This document shows positions 9,158 to 18,279 of a stretch of 64,000 bases of DNA, piece by piece. This stretch comes from Deltaproteobacteria bacterium (lineage in GTDB: Bacteria > Myxococcota_A > UBA9042 > DTJE01), in the NCBI GenBank assembly GCA_029555025.1, contig JAKPTZ010000093.1, positions 1 to 64,000 of the forward strand, read 5' to 3'. The translations under genes were made by a program, and so were the position numbers. Each line of letters begins with the position of its first letter. Positions within the stretch are counted from its first letter, which is position 1. The notes under the pieces are model-generated. The model had not been told where the DNA came from. It was given only the letters and a program-made list of their open reading frames with translations, and made no database searches.

Positions 9158-10084
9158 TCAGAAGGACTTACCCAGATACCACTGCACGATGGGGCGAACC
9201 GATCCGCGGAACGTCACGGGGGCACCTTCAAAATCATCGTTGATATAGGAGCATCGATCAAAAACGTGCGTATTCTTTGTATAATCAAGACCTTCCGGCA
9301 CCGGCCCAAACTCCTCGGTGGAAAGCCATTCCGTCGCATTCCTGGGTCCACCGGTCAAGTGTCCCAGCTTGCCGACAATCGAGAAAACCTTCTGGAAGTC
9401 TGAAAAGAGCCTCTTCTGGGAAGGATACTGTTCAATCATCCTCAACTTGGTTTCCATCTCCGGCTCCGAGAGGCTTATCCGAAGCCTCTGCCCCCTGTAA
9501 AAGGGATGGAACCTGTGGGCCACAAGGATCGTGTACTCGTAAGCCGGCATGTGGAAGAATTCGACGGCCGATCCGGTCTTCGCGGAATACTCGCGAACGG
9601 CCAGTGCCGTGAAGAAATGAACCAGGTCGTGCTCGGGCTGGCCCCCCTGCCACGCCAGGGTGAAAACCGCGTCGGGGCCGATCTCAAATATGTCGTTCCT
9701 GATATCGTCCCTGATGCAGTCAAAAAAGCCGGCAGCCTGCTCCATCGAGGCGGCGCCCGAATTCAGGCGGCTGAGCCAGCGGTAGATCTCGACCTCCGAC
9801 CACCCGTGACACCGGGTGGAGGACTCCGGGATTCCAGCCTGGGCCACCGATGCGATGCCTTCGGCCATCCTCAGCCTGCCATAGTCGGCCGGCTGCATGT
9901 CGGATTCAAAATACAGGCCGTCGCTGTTGGTAACCCAGACAGCCCGGATATTGGGGCCCAGGCGCTGAAAGACCCCAGCCTGGCTGATCTCGTCGTCGTG
10001 ATGGGCCATCATGAACAGCGGGCGCGAAAAACGCCTTTCAAGCAACCGCGTGCCGCCTGCAATCATTTTTGACTTACTGGACAA
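9158..10084 (-). CDS. PIG-L/LmbE-family deacetylase-like protein
   Basis: The protein has the family's N-terminal zinc-site motif as AHHDDE (usually PHPDDE) within RPLFMMAHHDDEI, and a later EHDLVH segment corresponding to the second metal-binding His motif, so it is probably a metal-dependent N-deacetylase acting on an N-acetylated sugar or glycolipid. The substrate is not visible. The preferred start is TTG at 10084, seven bases after GGAGG; an upstream TTG at 10138 would overlap the preceding gene and lacks a good ribosome site. It lies between two Cys-rich lipoprotein genes in the same direction, which suggests a role in glycan modification at the cell surface, but that is inference. Confidence 0.78.
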   Translation of the reverse strand: MSSKSKMIAGGTRLLERRFSRPLFMMAHHDDEISQAGVFQRLGPNIRAVWVTNSDGLYFESDMQPADYGRLRMAEGIASVAQAGIPESSTRCHGWSEVEIYRWLSRLNSGAASMEQAAGFFDCIRDDIRNDIFEIGPDAVFTLAWQGGQPEHDLVHFFTALAVREYSAKTGSAVEFFHMPAYEYTILVAHRFHPFYRGQRLRISLSEPEMETKLRMIEQYPSQKRLFSDFQKVFSIVGKLGHLTGGPRNATEWLSTEEFGPVPEGLDYTKNTHVFDRCSYINDDFEGAPVTFRGSVRPIVQWYLGKSF

Positions 10085-10127
10085 TGTGTCGCCTCCGGAT
10101 AATCGTAAATGGGAATCCAGACCGGAG

Positions 10128-11777
10128 TCAGTCGTCAAGCCTTTCGCCGTAACACGGCTTCGCGCCGCCCTGACTGGTCATGCACATCGCAATATCCTCG
10201 AATTCGCCGCACTTGCAGGAGTCGCCGGACGCCGAGCAATTCACCAGCGCGGTCCACCGCCTTTCGCTGGAAGGAATCGACGGATCGGTGGGGCAGATGA
10301 ACACGCACTGCGGGAACCCGTTCAAGTCATTGAAACACTTGTAGCTCCCAGGTGCCGAACACTTACCGTTTGTCGCGGGGCATTCGTTCATGCAGTCATT
10401 GATGAACGGGGAACAGCCGAACTGGCACGGCGTCGCCGGCAACTTTTTGTTGCAGCCCTCGACCGCGTAGGTACAGGTCCATACGGCGGTGCCGTCGGGC
10501 GTGCAGTACTGTCCCGGCGTGCATTCGTCATCGCACGGCTCGCACATCCCGGATTGATTGCAGACGGCCCCGTGACCACAAAGCCCGCATGGAACCCCGC
10601 ACCCGTTGTCCCCGCATTCACGCTCGCCGCACTCGGGGATGCAGCACCTGTCGTTGATGCACTCATACTCGCCGATGCACCCACAGTCCCCGGGACAGTT
10701 GCGGCAGTTCTCCGACGCCACGCCTTCGCAGTCCTCGATCTCGGGATTGCAGGACTCGCAGAAGTTGTTCAGGCATTCATTGGTCGTCTGCGGACAGAAG
10801 TAGTTGTGGCAGTCAACGCCCGCCTTGCACTCGCCGCAGCTTCCGCCGCAGCCGTCGTCGCCGCACTGCCCGGGACAGTAAGGCTGACAGCACTTTCCAT
10901 CTTCGGTGCAGACGTGGTTGACCGGGCACTCCGGCCCGCAATAGCCGCCCTGCCCGTCAGGCCCGCATTCACGTCCCTGGCATTCCTTCGGACAGCACGT
11001 GCTGCCGTCGAAACAGCACACCAGATCACCTTCACAGGAACCGCATGAGCCACCGCAACCGTCGGTGCCGCAAATCTTTTCCGAAAGGTCGTCACCGCAG
11101 TCCGGGGTGCAGCACGAACCGGCAAAGCATATCTCGCCCTGGGCGGTCTTGCACGATCCGCAATCAACCCCGCCCGTCCCTGTTCCGCACCAGCGTCCTT
11201 CGCAACCATTCGGGCGGCAAGTGCCGGACTCGCAGAATCTGTCGGCGGCGCACTCGCCGCAAGTACCGCCGCAACCGTCGTCGCCACATTCCATCCCGGC
11301 GCACTGCTGCTTGCAGCACTGGCCATCGGCACACCTGAAACCGGCATCGCACTTGCCACAACCTTCCGGCCGCCCGCAACTGTCTTCACCGCACTTCGCC
11401 GAACCGCAAACCGGAACACAACATGTGCCCGCCATGCAGGGCAGCCCGTCACCGCACTGCCCGCACTGTCCGCCGCAACCGTCATCCCCGCACTCAAGCC
11501 CGGCGCAGTTGGGGGTGCAGCACGTGCCAAGGAAACATGTCTTGCCATCCTGGCAACTTCCGCATGTTCCGCCACAACCGTCGTCACCGCACTCACGCCC
11601 CTGGCAGAACGGATCGCAGCAGGTGCCGTCAAAACATACCTGGGGGGGCTTGCAGCGATTGTCGCAGGAATCCCGGGTATCAATACTTGAATCCGTCAGG
11701 ACGTCGGTGGGACTTGAACCGGAACCGCAGGCGACGACAAACAGCGGAACAAGAGCCGCAAGGAATGACTTATTCAT
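10128..11777 (-). CDS. Cys-rich lipoprotein with nine CGDDGCGG-type repeats
   Basis: Translation from ATG 11777 (GGGGG-type ribosome site) gives a 549-residue lipoprotein: signal MNKSFLAALVPLFVVAC, then a Ser/Asp-rich tether, then about nine irregular 30-45-residue units built round CxGxECGDDGCGGxCGxC. The last third changes to other Cys patterns, including PGDCGCIGEYECINDRCC. Such repeats are common in extracellular proteins of Myxococcota-like bacteria, where the function is unknown; the conserved Asp/Cys spacing suggests disulfide-rich, perhaps metal-stabilised, small domains. The 57.9-kb lipoprotein carries two copies of the same unit. An ATG-less extension to 11930 in the same frame is rejected because it precedes the promoter and signal peptide. 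Confidence 0.85.
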   Translation of the reverse strand: MNKSFLAALVPLFVVACGSGSSPTDVLTDSSIDTRDSCDNRCKPPQVCFDGTCCDPFCQGRECGDDGCGGTCGSCQDGKTCFLGTCCTPNCAGLECGDDGCGGQCGQCGDGLPCMAGTCCVPVCGSAKCGEDSCGRPEGCGKCDAGFRCADGQCCKQQCAGMECGDDGCGGTCGECAADRFCESGTCRPNGCEGRWCGTGTGGVDCGSCKTAQGEICFAGSCCTPDCGDDLSEKICGTDGCGGSCGSCEGDLVCCFDGSTCCPKECQGRECGPDGQGGYCGPECPVNHVCTEDGKCCQPYCPGQCGDDGCGGSCGECKAGVDCHNYFCPQTTNECLNNFCESCNPEIEDCEGVASENCRNCPGDCGCIGEYECINDRCCIPECGERECGDNGCGVPCGLCGHGAVCNQSGMCEPCDDECTPGQYCTPDGTAVWTCTYAVEGCNKKLPATPCQFGCSPFINDCMNECPATNGKCSAPGSYKCFNDLNGFPQCVFICPTDPSIPSSERRWTALVNCSASGDSCKCGEFEDIAMCMTSQGGAKPCYGERLDD

Positions 11778-11855
11778 CGGACCCCCGACAGAAAATCCCA
11801 CAAGACAACCGAACCGGTTTCCAAGGACACGGGAACACCGGCCGGGACAGAAGCC

Positions 11856-11883
11856 ATTATAAGGATATGGTTCCCGTCTGCAA
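11856..11883 (-). promoter_or_regulatory. Sigma-70-type promoter of the CGDDGCGG lipoprotein
   Basis: On the minus strand TTGCAG (11883-11878), a 16-base spacer and a perfect TATAAT (11861-11856). It lies between the recN stop at 11899 and the lipoprotein start at 11777, giving a leader of about 70 bases. Confidence 0.65.
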
Positions 11884-11898
11884 CGGCAACGATTGCGC

Positions 11899-13584
11899 CT
11901 AAAGCAGCAGTCCGTCCGGGGACGATCCAAGCATTTCGCCAGCGTGTTCCCGGGCCTTGTCGGTGATCACCACACCACCGATTATCCTGGCGATCTCGTC
12001 AACCCTGGCCTGGCCGGTCAATCCCTCGACGCCGGCCACGGTGCGTCCACCGACAAGACTCTTGAATACCTTGAAATGCTCGTCGCCGCAGGCGGCGACC
12101 TGGCCATGGTGCGTCACGACCAGAACCTGGCGACCCTCGGATGCCTTCTTCAGCACCTGCCCCATCCGCTCGGCAACACCCCCGGAAACGCCCGCGTCGA
12201 TTTCGTCATACACGATCACCGGCGTACCGACCGATCCCGACATGACCGAATAAATACCGAGCGTTATACGAGAAAGCTCACCGCCGGAAGCGACATCGGC
12301 GACCTGGCCGAACCCTTCACCCGGGTTCGCCTCGATCATGAACTCAACCCTGTCGCATCCATCGGGCCCCGGTTCGTCCGGATTGACGTCGACGCGGAAG
12401 GTGGCGCCCTCCATAGCCAGTTGACGAATAACGGCGGTTACCGCGGCCCCGAGAATTGCCGCATGCCTGCGCCTTTCCTCGCCAAGAACCCCGGCGGTCT
12501 TCATGAACATCGACTTCAGCCCGGCAACCTTCCCGGCCAGACCCTCACCCTCGACGACATCCCCATCCAGACCGTCAAGCTCGGCCCTGGCGGCGGCCAG
12601 CGTCCTCAAGACGGCATCCTCGCTTCCTCCGTACTTGCGGAAAAGATCCTGCATCGCATCCAGTCGCGCCTCGACGGCAACCAGGCGTTCCGGATCAAGA
12701 TCAACACCCTCGCCGTAATCCAGGATTTCCCTGGACAGTTCACGAACCTCGATCCTGGCGGAATCAAGCCTGGCCAGCATCGGCTCAAGCCCCCTGTCTA
12801 TCGCGGCCATCTCGCGCAACAGGTGTTCAACCCTGCCCAGCTCGTCAAAAACGGCGCCGGCCCCTTCGTAAAGAGCCTCATATCCCTGGGCGGCAAGTTC
12901 CCTCAACCTGCCGGATCCGCGCAGCCGCGCCGCTTCGTCACGAATCGAATCGCCGTCGCCCGGCTTCAACCCGACCGACTCTATCTGGGAAATGACATGT
13001 CGCAGATAATCGCGCCTGGCCTCGCGACCGGCAGCGGCTTCATCAAGCCTGCGAAGTCTTGCGGCGGCCTCGCTGAATGCTTTGAATGCATCACGACAAT
13101 CAGCCGTCAGACTCTGGTTGCAGGCGAAGGCATCGAGCATCGCCATGCGCTGGCCGGGAACCCCGAGGCCGATGAAGGCGTGCTGACCGGCAACCGACAC
13201 AAGCGCCCCGACCAGATCCCGAAGAACCCGGGCCGAAGCCATTGAACCGTTGATGTATGCCTTGGATCGGCCGTCGGAGGTTATCGTCCTGCGTACGTGG
13301 ATTACCCCTTCCTCGCCATCGTAAGGGCCATAACCAGCCTCGGCGAACAGGGAATCGATCTCCGGACTGGAACCGGTCGAAAAGACCGCTTCCACAACGG
13401 CCTGACTTTCACCTGAACGGACGTCAGAACCTTCGGCCCTTGCACCCATCAGCAACTTGATCGCCCCGACCAGCAACGACTTGCCGGCACCGGTCTCCCC
13501 GGTCAGGACGGTCAGGCCCGGATGGAAATCGACCTCGACATCGCCAAGGACGCCAAGATTCCTGACATGAAGGGTCTTGAGCAA
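11899..13584 (-). CDS. recN: DNA repair protein RecN
   Basis: This is an SMC-like ATPase of recombinational double-strand-break repair. Walker A is GETGAGKS at about residue 29, the ABC signature is VASGGELSRITL and Walker B is VIVYDEIDAG near the C-terminus, with an Ala/Glu/Leu-rich coiled coil between. The length of about 561 residues fits the family. The chosen start is TTG 13584, five to seven bases after GGAGGG, which gives the family-typical beginning MLKTLHVRNLGVL; a TTG at 13602 would add six residues. It is 85 bases downstream of prfA and may be read with it. RecN is SOS-induced in many bacteria; I see no LexA box directly in front of this copy. Confidence 0.95.
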   Translation of the reverse strand: MLKTLHVRNLGVLGDVEVDFHPGLTVLTGETGAGKSLLVGAIKLLMGARAEGSDVRSGESQAVVEAVFSTGSSPEIDSLFAEAGYGPYDGEEGVIHVRRTITSDGRSKAYINGSMASARVLRDLVGALVSVAGQHAFIGLGVPGQRMAMLDAFACNQSLTADCRDAFKAFSEAAARLRRLDEAAAGREARRDYLRHVISQIESVGLKPGDGDSIRDEAARLRGSGRLRELAAQGYEALYEGAGAVFDELGRVEHLLREMAAIDRGLEPMLARLDSARIEVRELSREILDYGEGVDLDPERLVAVEARLDAMQDLFRKYGGSEDAVLRTLAAARAELDGLDGDVVEGEGLAGKVAGLKSMFMKTAGVLGEERRRHAAILGAAVTAVIRQLAMEGATFRVDVNPDEPGPDGCDRVEFMIEANPGEGFGQVADVASGGELSRITLGIYSVMSGSVGTPVIVYDEIDAGVSGGVAERMGQVLKKASEGRQVLVVTHHGQVAACGDEHFKVFKSLVGGRTVAGVEGLTGQARVDEIARIIGGVVITDKAREHAGEMLGSSPDGLLL

Positions 13585-13669
13585 CAGTCCCTCCGCCGGC
13601 AACCATGCGGCCGGTCGAACCCGGATTCAGACATGGGGATTGTATTCCATCGCGGCGGCGTGAAACAGG

Positions 13670-14749
13670 TTATCTTTCGGCAAGCGCCATCGCGGCGAAC
13701 TGGGCCTGAAGGTTGCTGATCATTTCGTCCAGGTCGCCTTCCATTATCTGTTCCAGCTTGTAAAGCGTCAGATTAATTCGATGATCGGTCAACCTGTTCT
13801 GTGGAAAATTGTAGGTTCTGATTCGCTCCGAACGATCCCCGGATCCGACCATGGCCCGCCGGGCATCCTGCTCCGAGGCGTACTGCTCCGAGCGCTTCTT
13901 TTCCGCAAGCCTGGCTGCAAGCACCTTGTACGCCTTCGCCCGGTTCTTGTGCTGGGATCTTTCGTCCTGGCAGGTAACGACCATGCCCGTCGGAAGGTGC
14001 GTCAACCTTATCGCCGAATCGGTCTTGTTGATGTGCTGGCCGCCCGCGCCCGAGGCACGGAAGATGTCTTCGCGGATTTCGCTCTTGTCGATCTCCATTT
14101 CGAAGTCATCGTCCGCTTCCGGCATGACGGCGACCGTTACGGCGGACGTGTGGATGCGCCCCTGCGCCTCGGTCTCGGGCACCCGCTGGACGCGATGCAC
14201 GCCGCCCTCGAACTTGAGATAGCTATAGACGCGGCTTCCGCTGACAAGCGCTATGACTTCCTTCAGGCCGCCCAACTCGGTCTCAGAGATGTTGACAATC
14301 TCAACGGCCCAGCGACGGGCCTCCGCATAGCGGCAATACATCCTGAAAAGGTTTGCCGCGAACAGCGCGGCTTCCTCGCCACCCGTTCCGGCCCTGATTT
14401 CAAGGAAAATGTTCTTTTTGTCCAGCGGATCGACAGGCACCAGGAAACGCATCAACGCGGATTCCAGTTCCTCGCCGCGGGGGATCAACCGCTTCAATTC
14501 CTCGACCGCCAGTTCACCGAGATCAGGATCCGAACGCAGTTCCTCGTTGTCGGAAATGGCCTGCATGACGTGCCGGTACTCACGATACATCGACACGGTT
14601 TCCTCGAGTTCGGCGCGCTCCAGGCCGATCTCCTTCATGCGATCGACGTTCAGATAGACTTCAGGCATTTCCATGTCGGCATTCAGGCGCTCGTACCTGG
14701 CCTCCACGTCATCCAGCTTCCGAAGCGCAACCGAAAGATCCATCGTCAT
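13670..14749 (-). CDS. prfA: Peptide chain release factor 1
   Basis: The 359-residue product recognises UAA/UAG stop codons and releases the peptide. The peptidyl-tRNA hydrolysis motif GGQ is in SGAGGQHINKTDS, and the stop-codon-reading PxT tripeptide is PET in VQRVPETEAQGRIHTS. The start ATG at 14749 overlaps the stop of the DUF1385 gene as ATGA, indicating translational coupling; ATG 14743 is a possible alternative two codons in. The order rpmE, DUF1385, prfA is a widely conserved cluster, usually followed by the release-factor methylase prmC, which is not here. Confidence 0.97.
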   Translation of the reverse strand: MTMDLSVALRKLDDVEARYERLNADMEMPEVYLNVDRMKEIGLERAELEETVSMYREYRHVMQAISDNEELRSDPDLGELAVEELKRLIPRGEELESALMRFLVPVDPLDKKNIFLEIRAGTGGEEAALFAANLFRMYCRYAEARRWAVEIVNISETELGGLKEVIALVSGSRVYSYLKFEGGVHRVQRVPETEAQGRIHTSAVTVAVMPEADDDFEMEIDKSEIREDIFRASGAGGQHINKTDSAIRLTHLPTGMVVTCQDERSQHKNRAKAYKVLAARLAEKKRSEQYASEQDARRAMVGSGDRSERIRTYNFPQNRLTDHRINLTLYKLEQIMEGDLDEMISNLQAQFAAMALAER

Positions 14750-15810
14750 TCTCCCGAACTTTCTTCCGGCCCGGCGGCCCGGCGATTCGAAAATTCCCGG
14801 AATTCATCGTAACCGGCAAATTCCGCGACCCTTTCCCCGAATTCCCCGGAAAGCCCGAACAAGGCAGGGTTCAACGCGGACTCAAGGGCCACGATCGCGA
14901 TTTCCTGCTGACGCGCGTCGGGACGCCTGGTCGTGATCTTCTGCATGAGCAGCCCGGGTCCGGAAACCATGCTTCCGAACCATGACCCCCGGCACTTCCC
15001 GGCGAACCTTATGATTTCATAGGAAATGGCCGCAACCGGCAGGATCAGGGGCAATTTGATGGCGACATACAGAACCTGGTTCACGAACCTGACCTGCGAA
15101 AGCTCGGGAAGCAACGGGAACACGCCGGCAAAAACGAATATGCTGACCGCGATCACCGTGACCAGGAAGGCCGTGCCGCACCTTGGATGAAGGGTTGTGC
15201 GGCTCTCAAGCTCTGCCGGCGAAAGAGCTGCGCCCGACTCGAAGGCGAATATCGCCTGGTGCTCCGCCCCGTGGTACTCGAAGACGCGCCGCATGTCCTT
15301 CATGAAGGACACCAGCCAGATATAGAGGACGAATATGCAGAGCTTTATGAAACCGTCAACCAGATGAAAAGCGGCGGCCTTTCCTCCGGCCAGCGCATCG
15401 CTGCCCATCAGCATGCCGATTCCCCAGGTGAGAAAATGGGGCAACGCGGCAAAGAGCGCGAAACCAAATGCCATGGAAACGACAAGGGTTCCGACTATGG
15501 CGCCCGTGGTCATCGCCGCGCCCGGCTTGTCGCCTTCGCCCGCCTGCTCCTGGGGCATCGCGTGAACTGCCGAGAAATTCAGGGCGGAGATACCGTCGGC
15601 CATCGTCTCGAGCAAGGTTGCCATGCCACGAAGACCGGGCCTGGCAAGCGCAGGAAATCGCTTTGAAAGCGAAGCCTGGGAACGCACCCGGACGACTATG
15701 GAACCATCCGGCCGCCTTACAGCGACCGAGGTCGCGTCCGGCGCCCTCATCATGACGCCTTCAACGACCGCCTGTCCGCCAACGGAAGGCGTCTTTGATA
15801 CCATCGTCAT
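14746..15810 (-). CDS. DUF1385 family membrane protein
   Basis: A 354-residue integral membrane protein of the DUF1385 family, recognised by the N-terminal [12 protein letters not shown] motif, the central [14 protein letters not shown] motif and HPRCGTAFL. Four to five membrane segments are visible between about residues 100 and 260. The family's biochemical function is unknown; it is nearly always found between rpmE and prfA, as here. ATG 15810 overlaps the rpmE stop (ATGA) and the gene's own stop overlaps the prfA start, so the three genes are tightly coupled. Confidence 0.92.
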   Translation of the reverse strand: MTMVSKTPSVGGQAVVEGVMMRAPDATSVAVRRPDGSIVVRVRSQASLSKRFPALARPGLRGMATLLETMADGISALNFSAVHAMPQEQAGEGDKPGAAMTTGAIVGTLVVSMAFGFALFAALPHFLTWGIGMLMGSDALAGGKAAAFHLVDGFIKLCIFVLYIWLVSFMKDMRRVFEYHGAEHQAIFAFESGAALSPAELESRTTLHPRCGTAFLVTVIAVSIFVFAGVFPLLPELSQVRFVNQVLYVAIKLPLILPVAAISYEIIRFAGKCRGSWFGSMVSGPGLLMQKITTRRPDARQQEIAIVALESALNPALFGLSGEFGERVAEFAGYDEFREFSNRRAAGPEESSGE

Positions 15811-16031
15811 TTGCGGATCTGGCTGAGCGGATTCAGGCCTGCGTACTTGCGGTTGAACCGATCGACGCGGCCTTCGGTATCGACGATCTTCTGCTTGCCG
15901 GTAAAGAACGGGTGGCACGACGAACAGATTTCAACGGCGTACGAACCGCGGGTCGAATGGGTCTCGATTACGTTGCCGCATGCGCACGAAATCTTGGCTT
16001 CCGGATATTTGGGATGAATTTCCTTCTTCAT
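15807..16031 (-). CDS. rpmE: 50S ribosomal protein L31 (zinc-binding form)
   Basis: A 74-residue bL31 protein beginning [20 protein letters not shown]. Cys pairs in SCACGN and CSSCHPFF make it the C+ (zinc-binding) type. A GGAGG ribosome site lies just upstream of ATG 16031 and a near-consensus promoter at 16079-16107. First gene of the rpmE-DUF1385-prfA cluster. Confidence 0.97.
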   Translation of the reverse strand: MKKEIHPKYPEAKISCACGNVIETHSTRGSYAVEICSSCHPFFTGKQKIVDTEGRVDRFNRKYAGLNPLSQIRK

Positions 16032-16078
16032 ATCGTCCTCCAGACGGTTACTCGATCAAAACCTGATCGGGGCGCGGA

Positions 16079-16107
16079 ATGGTATCCATTTTCAGTGATT
16101 GAGTCAA
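16079..16107 (-). promoter_or_regulatory. Sigma-70-type promoter of rpmE
   Basis: On the minus strand TTGACT (16107-16102), a 17-base spacer and TACCAT (16084-16079), about 45 bases upstream of the rpmE start. Confidence 0.65.
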
Positions 16108-16220
16108 CGAAAATCCGCGAAAGGAGCCTTGGTTATTGCCGAAGGCAAGCGCTTGTGGACCAGGGCGGGACAATATGAACAGGAAATCTTGTCCGGGCGC
16201 GTAAATATTCACCCATTAGA

Positions 16221-16250
16221 TTGACCGTAACCGCACGTTCACTATATATT
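16221..16250 (+). promoter_or_regulatory. Sigma-70-type promoter of the kinase-pseudopilin gene
   Basis: TTGACC (16221-16226) and TATATT (16245-16250) with an 18-base spacer; TATATA at 16243-16248 gives 16. The transcript would start about 20 bases before the ATG at 16277, where no Shine-Dalgarno is visible. Confidence 0.65.
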
Positions 16251-16276
16251 CTATCGGGCACTTTATTTTGAACGCA

Positions 16277-18229
16277 ATGGGGAAGGAAGCTCGGGGCATA
16301 TGCCCACACTGCCAGCAACAGACGGGCGACGCGGGAACGCCGTGCCCTAATCCCGAATGCGGACGGCTGGGCTATTACCTTATTCCGATACTTTCATTCG
16401 ACGCATCCAAGGCCCGCGCGGAAAAGAAGGGCGCGGGAATCGAACCCATCATCGGCCGCAGGATCGATCGCTACCTGATGGTCGGCAAGGCCGGCGAGGG
16501 CGGCATGGGCGCGGTGTATATCGCGCTTCAACAGCCGCTGAACCGCGAGGTCGCCGTCAAGATCATGCCGTCGATCCACCTTTCCCCCGAGGCCCTCGAA
16601 CGCTTCGAGACCGAGGCCAAGGCGGTCTCTGCACTGGATCACCCGAATATCGTCAAGCTTTACGACTACGGTTTCGGGGAAATAGAGGGCCAGCGCGTTC
16701 CTTACATGGTGCTTGAATACATCAAGCACGGCCGGACGATGAAACAGCTCATGACACAGGAATTCGCGGAACACGAAGTCCTGCGCAGCGAACTGACGCT
16801 GCAGATTTTTGAACAGGTTCTTGGCGGCCTGGGCGCCGCGCACGCCGTCGGCATAGTGCATCGGGACGTTAAGCCCGAGAACGTCATGCTGACACAGATT
16901 CACGGCAATCCGTATTACGCGAAGATCCTCGACTTCGGGCTGGCAACCGGACTTCATGGCAACAGCACCGGAATGACCGGTTCAAACCAGATTCTGGGCA
17001 CGCCGACCTACATGGCCCCCGAGCAGATCCCGTCCAGCAGGCGCCAGGAAATCGATCTCAGGACCGACCTCTACGCGGTCGGCGTCATGCTGTTCGAATG
17101 CATGACGGGAAGCAGGCCATTCCCGGGCGACACGGCGCTGGCGGTGCTGACGGCCAAATCGAACGAAAAGTTCAATCCTTTCGATGCCCCCGTGGCGGCA
17201 AGGCTTACGAAGCCGCAGAGGGCGTTCCTTGAGAAGGCCATCAGCTTCGACTCGGATGGTCGCTTCCAGAGCGCCGGCGAGATGCTGGCCGCCCTGAACG
17301 AGGCCATCGCCCAGTCGGGTGCAAGGAAGCGTGGCGGCCTGCTCGGTTTCATGGAAGACAAACTCGGCACTCAGCTTCCCGGGCTCGGGTCGAGGGGTCC
17401 GGCCACACCTGAGAAGACGAATCCGCCAGCCGGAATCACCGGTTCCGGGGCGACTCCGAACCCGATTACCGGCATGGCCATGCATTCGATGTCCGGGATG
17501 GCGCAGAACCCCCTGGCCGGGATGCCGCCGGGATCCTTGTCCGGGATGGCGCAGAACCCGCTCGCAGTTCAGGGAATACCGCTTAACGGCGGTCCGACGC
17601 CATCGACAAGCCCGGGGATACGCAGACCGGCCAGGACGACGACCAACCCCATCCCCGCGGTCAACGTGACTCCGGGGTGGCAAAGCCAGACCAGTGAGAT
17701 CAGACGCACCGGGCAAAGCTCGATGACCCCGGAGGAACGTGCGGAAAGACTTCGTGGAAGGAAGCGGCGGACAACCGGAACCCACATGGCAAGGGCGGTC
17801 GAGGCCGAAAGGGCGGCGGCCGGGACTCATGACAATCGGGGATTGCCGACGATGCTCGTGGTATTCGGCATCATCGTAGCCATAATCGCCGTCTCTGTGG
17901 CCGTGCCGAGATATCTGGAGAGCCGCCGAATCGACAGGACGCAGGCCGACCTTAAGGATCTGCGGTCTTCGCTGGTGATAGCCGGCAAGTTCGTCGGGCT
18001 TGACAGCCCGGTGCTCCGGGCGGGCACCCAGCTCGACTATTTCATCAGCGATCCCGGCCGGCCGGAGAGCCCTCTGCTTGACGCCTGGGGCAATCCTTAC
18101 CGCGTTCGGTACTCGCTGCAGAACCCGGCCGGATATGTCCTCTATTCAACCGGTTCCGACGGCGAAAAGGGCACCTGCGACCGTGCCCCCGGCAACGACG
18201 ACATCTGTGTGGAACTTGGCTTGCCATGA
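16277..18229 (+). CDS. Membrane Ser/Thr protein kinase fused to a GspG-like pseudopilin domain
   Basis: The 650-residue protein starts with a zinc-ribbon-like segment (CPHC ... CPNPEC, residues about 9-30), then a Hanks-type kinase at about 55-340. The kinase has a Gly-rich loop GEGGMGAVY, Lys in VAVKIM, the catalytic loop HRDVKPENVM, DFGLA and MAPEQ, so it looks active. Next is a low-complexity Pro/Gly/Met linker with repeated GMAQNPLAG-like pieces. One transmembrane helix (LVVFGIIVAIIAVSVAVPRY) follows at about 523-545, and the extracytoplasmic end reads like the C-terminal half of a type II secretion major pseudopilin (DAWGNPYRVRY, LYSTGSDGEKGT). The prepilin-peptidase GFTLIE site is absent, so this is not a processed pilin. 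ATG 16277 is preferred to an in-frame TTG at 16268. Cardiolipin synthase follows directly. Confidence 0.92.
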   Translation: MGKEARGICPHCQQQTGDAGTPCPNPECGRLGYYLIPILSFDASKARAEKKGAGIEPIIGRRIDRYLMVGKAGEGGMGAVYIALQQPLNREVAVKIMPSIHLSPEALERFETEAKAVSALDHPNIVKLYDYGFGEIEGQRVPYMVLEYIKHGRTMKQLMTQEFAEHEVLRSELTLQIFEQVLGGLGAAHAVGIVHRDVKPENVMLTQIHGNPYYAKILDFGLATGLHGNSTGMTGSNQILGTPTYMAPEQIPSSRRQEIDLRTDLYAVGVMLFECMTGSRPFPGDTALAVLTAKSNEKFNPFDAPVAARLTKPQRAFLEKAISFDSDGRFQSAGEMLAALNEAIAQSGARKRGGLLGFMEDKLGTQLPGLGSRGPATPEKTNPPAGITGSGATPNPITGMAMHSMSGMAQNPLAGMPPGSLSGMAQNPLAVQGIPLNGGPTPSTSPGIRRPARTTTNPIPAVNVTPGWQSQTSEIRRTGQSSMTPEERAERLRGRKRRTTGTHMARAVEAERAAAGTHDNRGLPTMLVVFGIIVAIIAVSVAVPRYLESRRIDRTQADLKDLRSSLVIAGKFVGLDSPVLRAGTQLDYFISDPGRPESPLLDAWGNPYRVRYSLQNPAGYVLYSTGSDGEKGTCDRAPGNDDICVELGLP

Positions 18230-18279
18230 CCTTTTGCGCCGGGGCTTCCCGGGCCGACGGCGTTTCTTCTGGTGGACCT

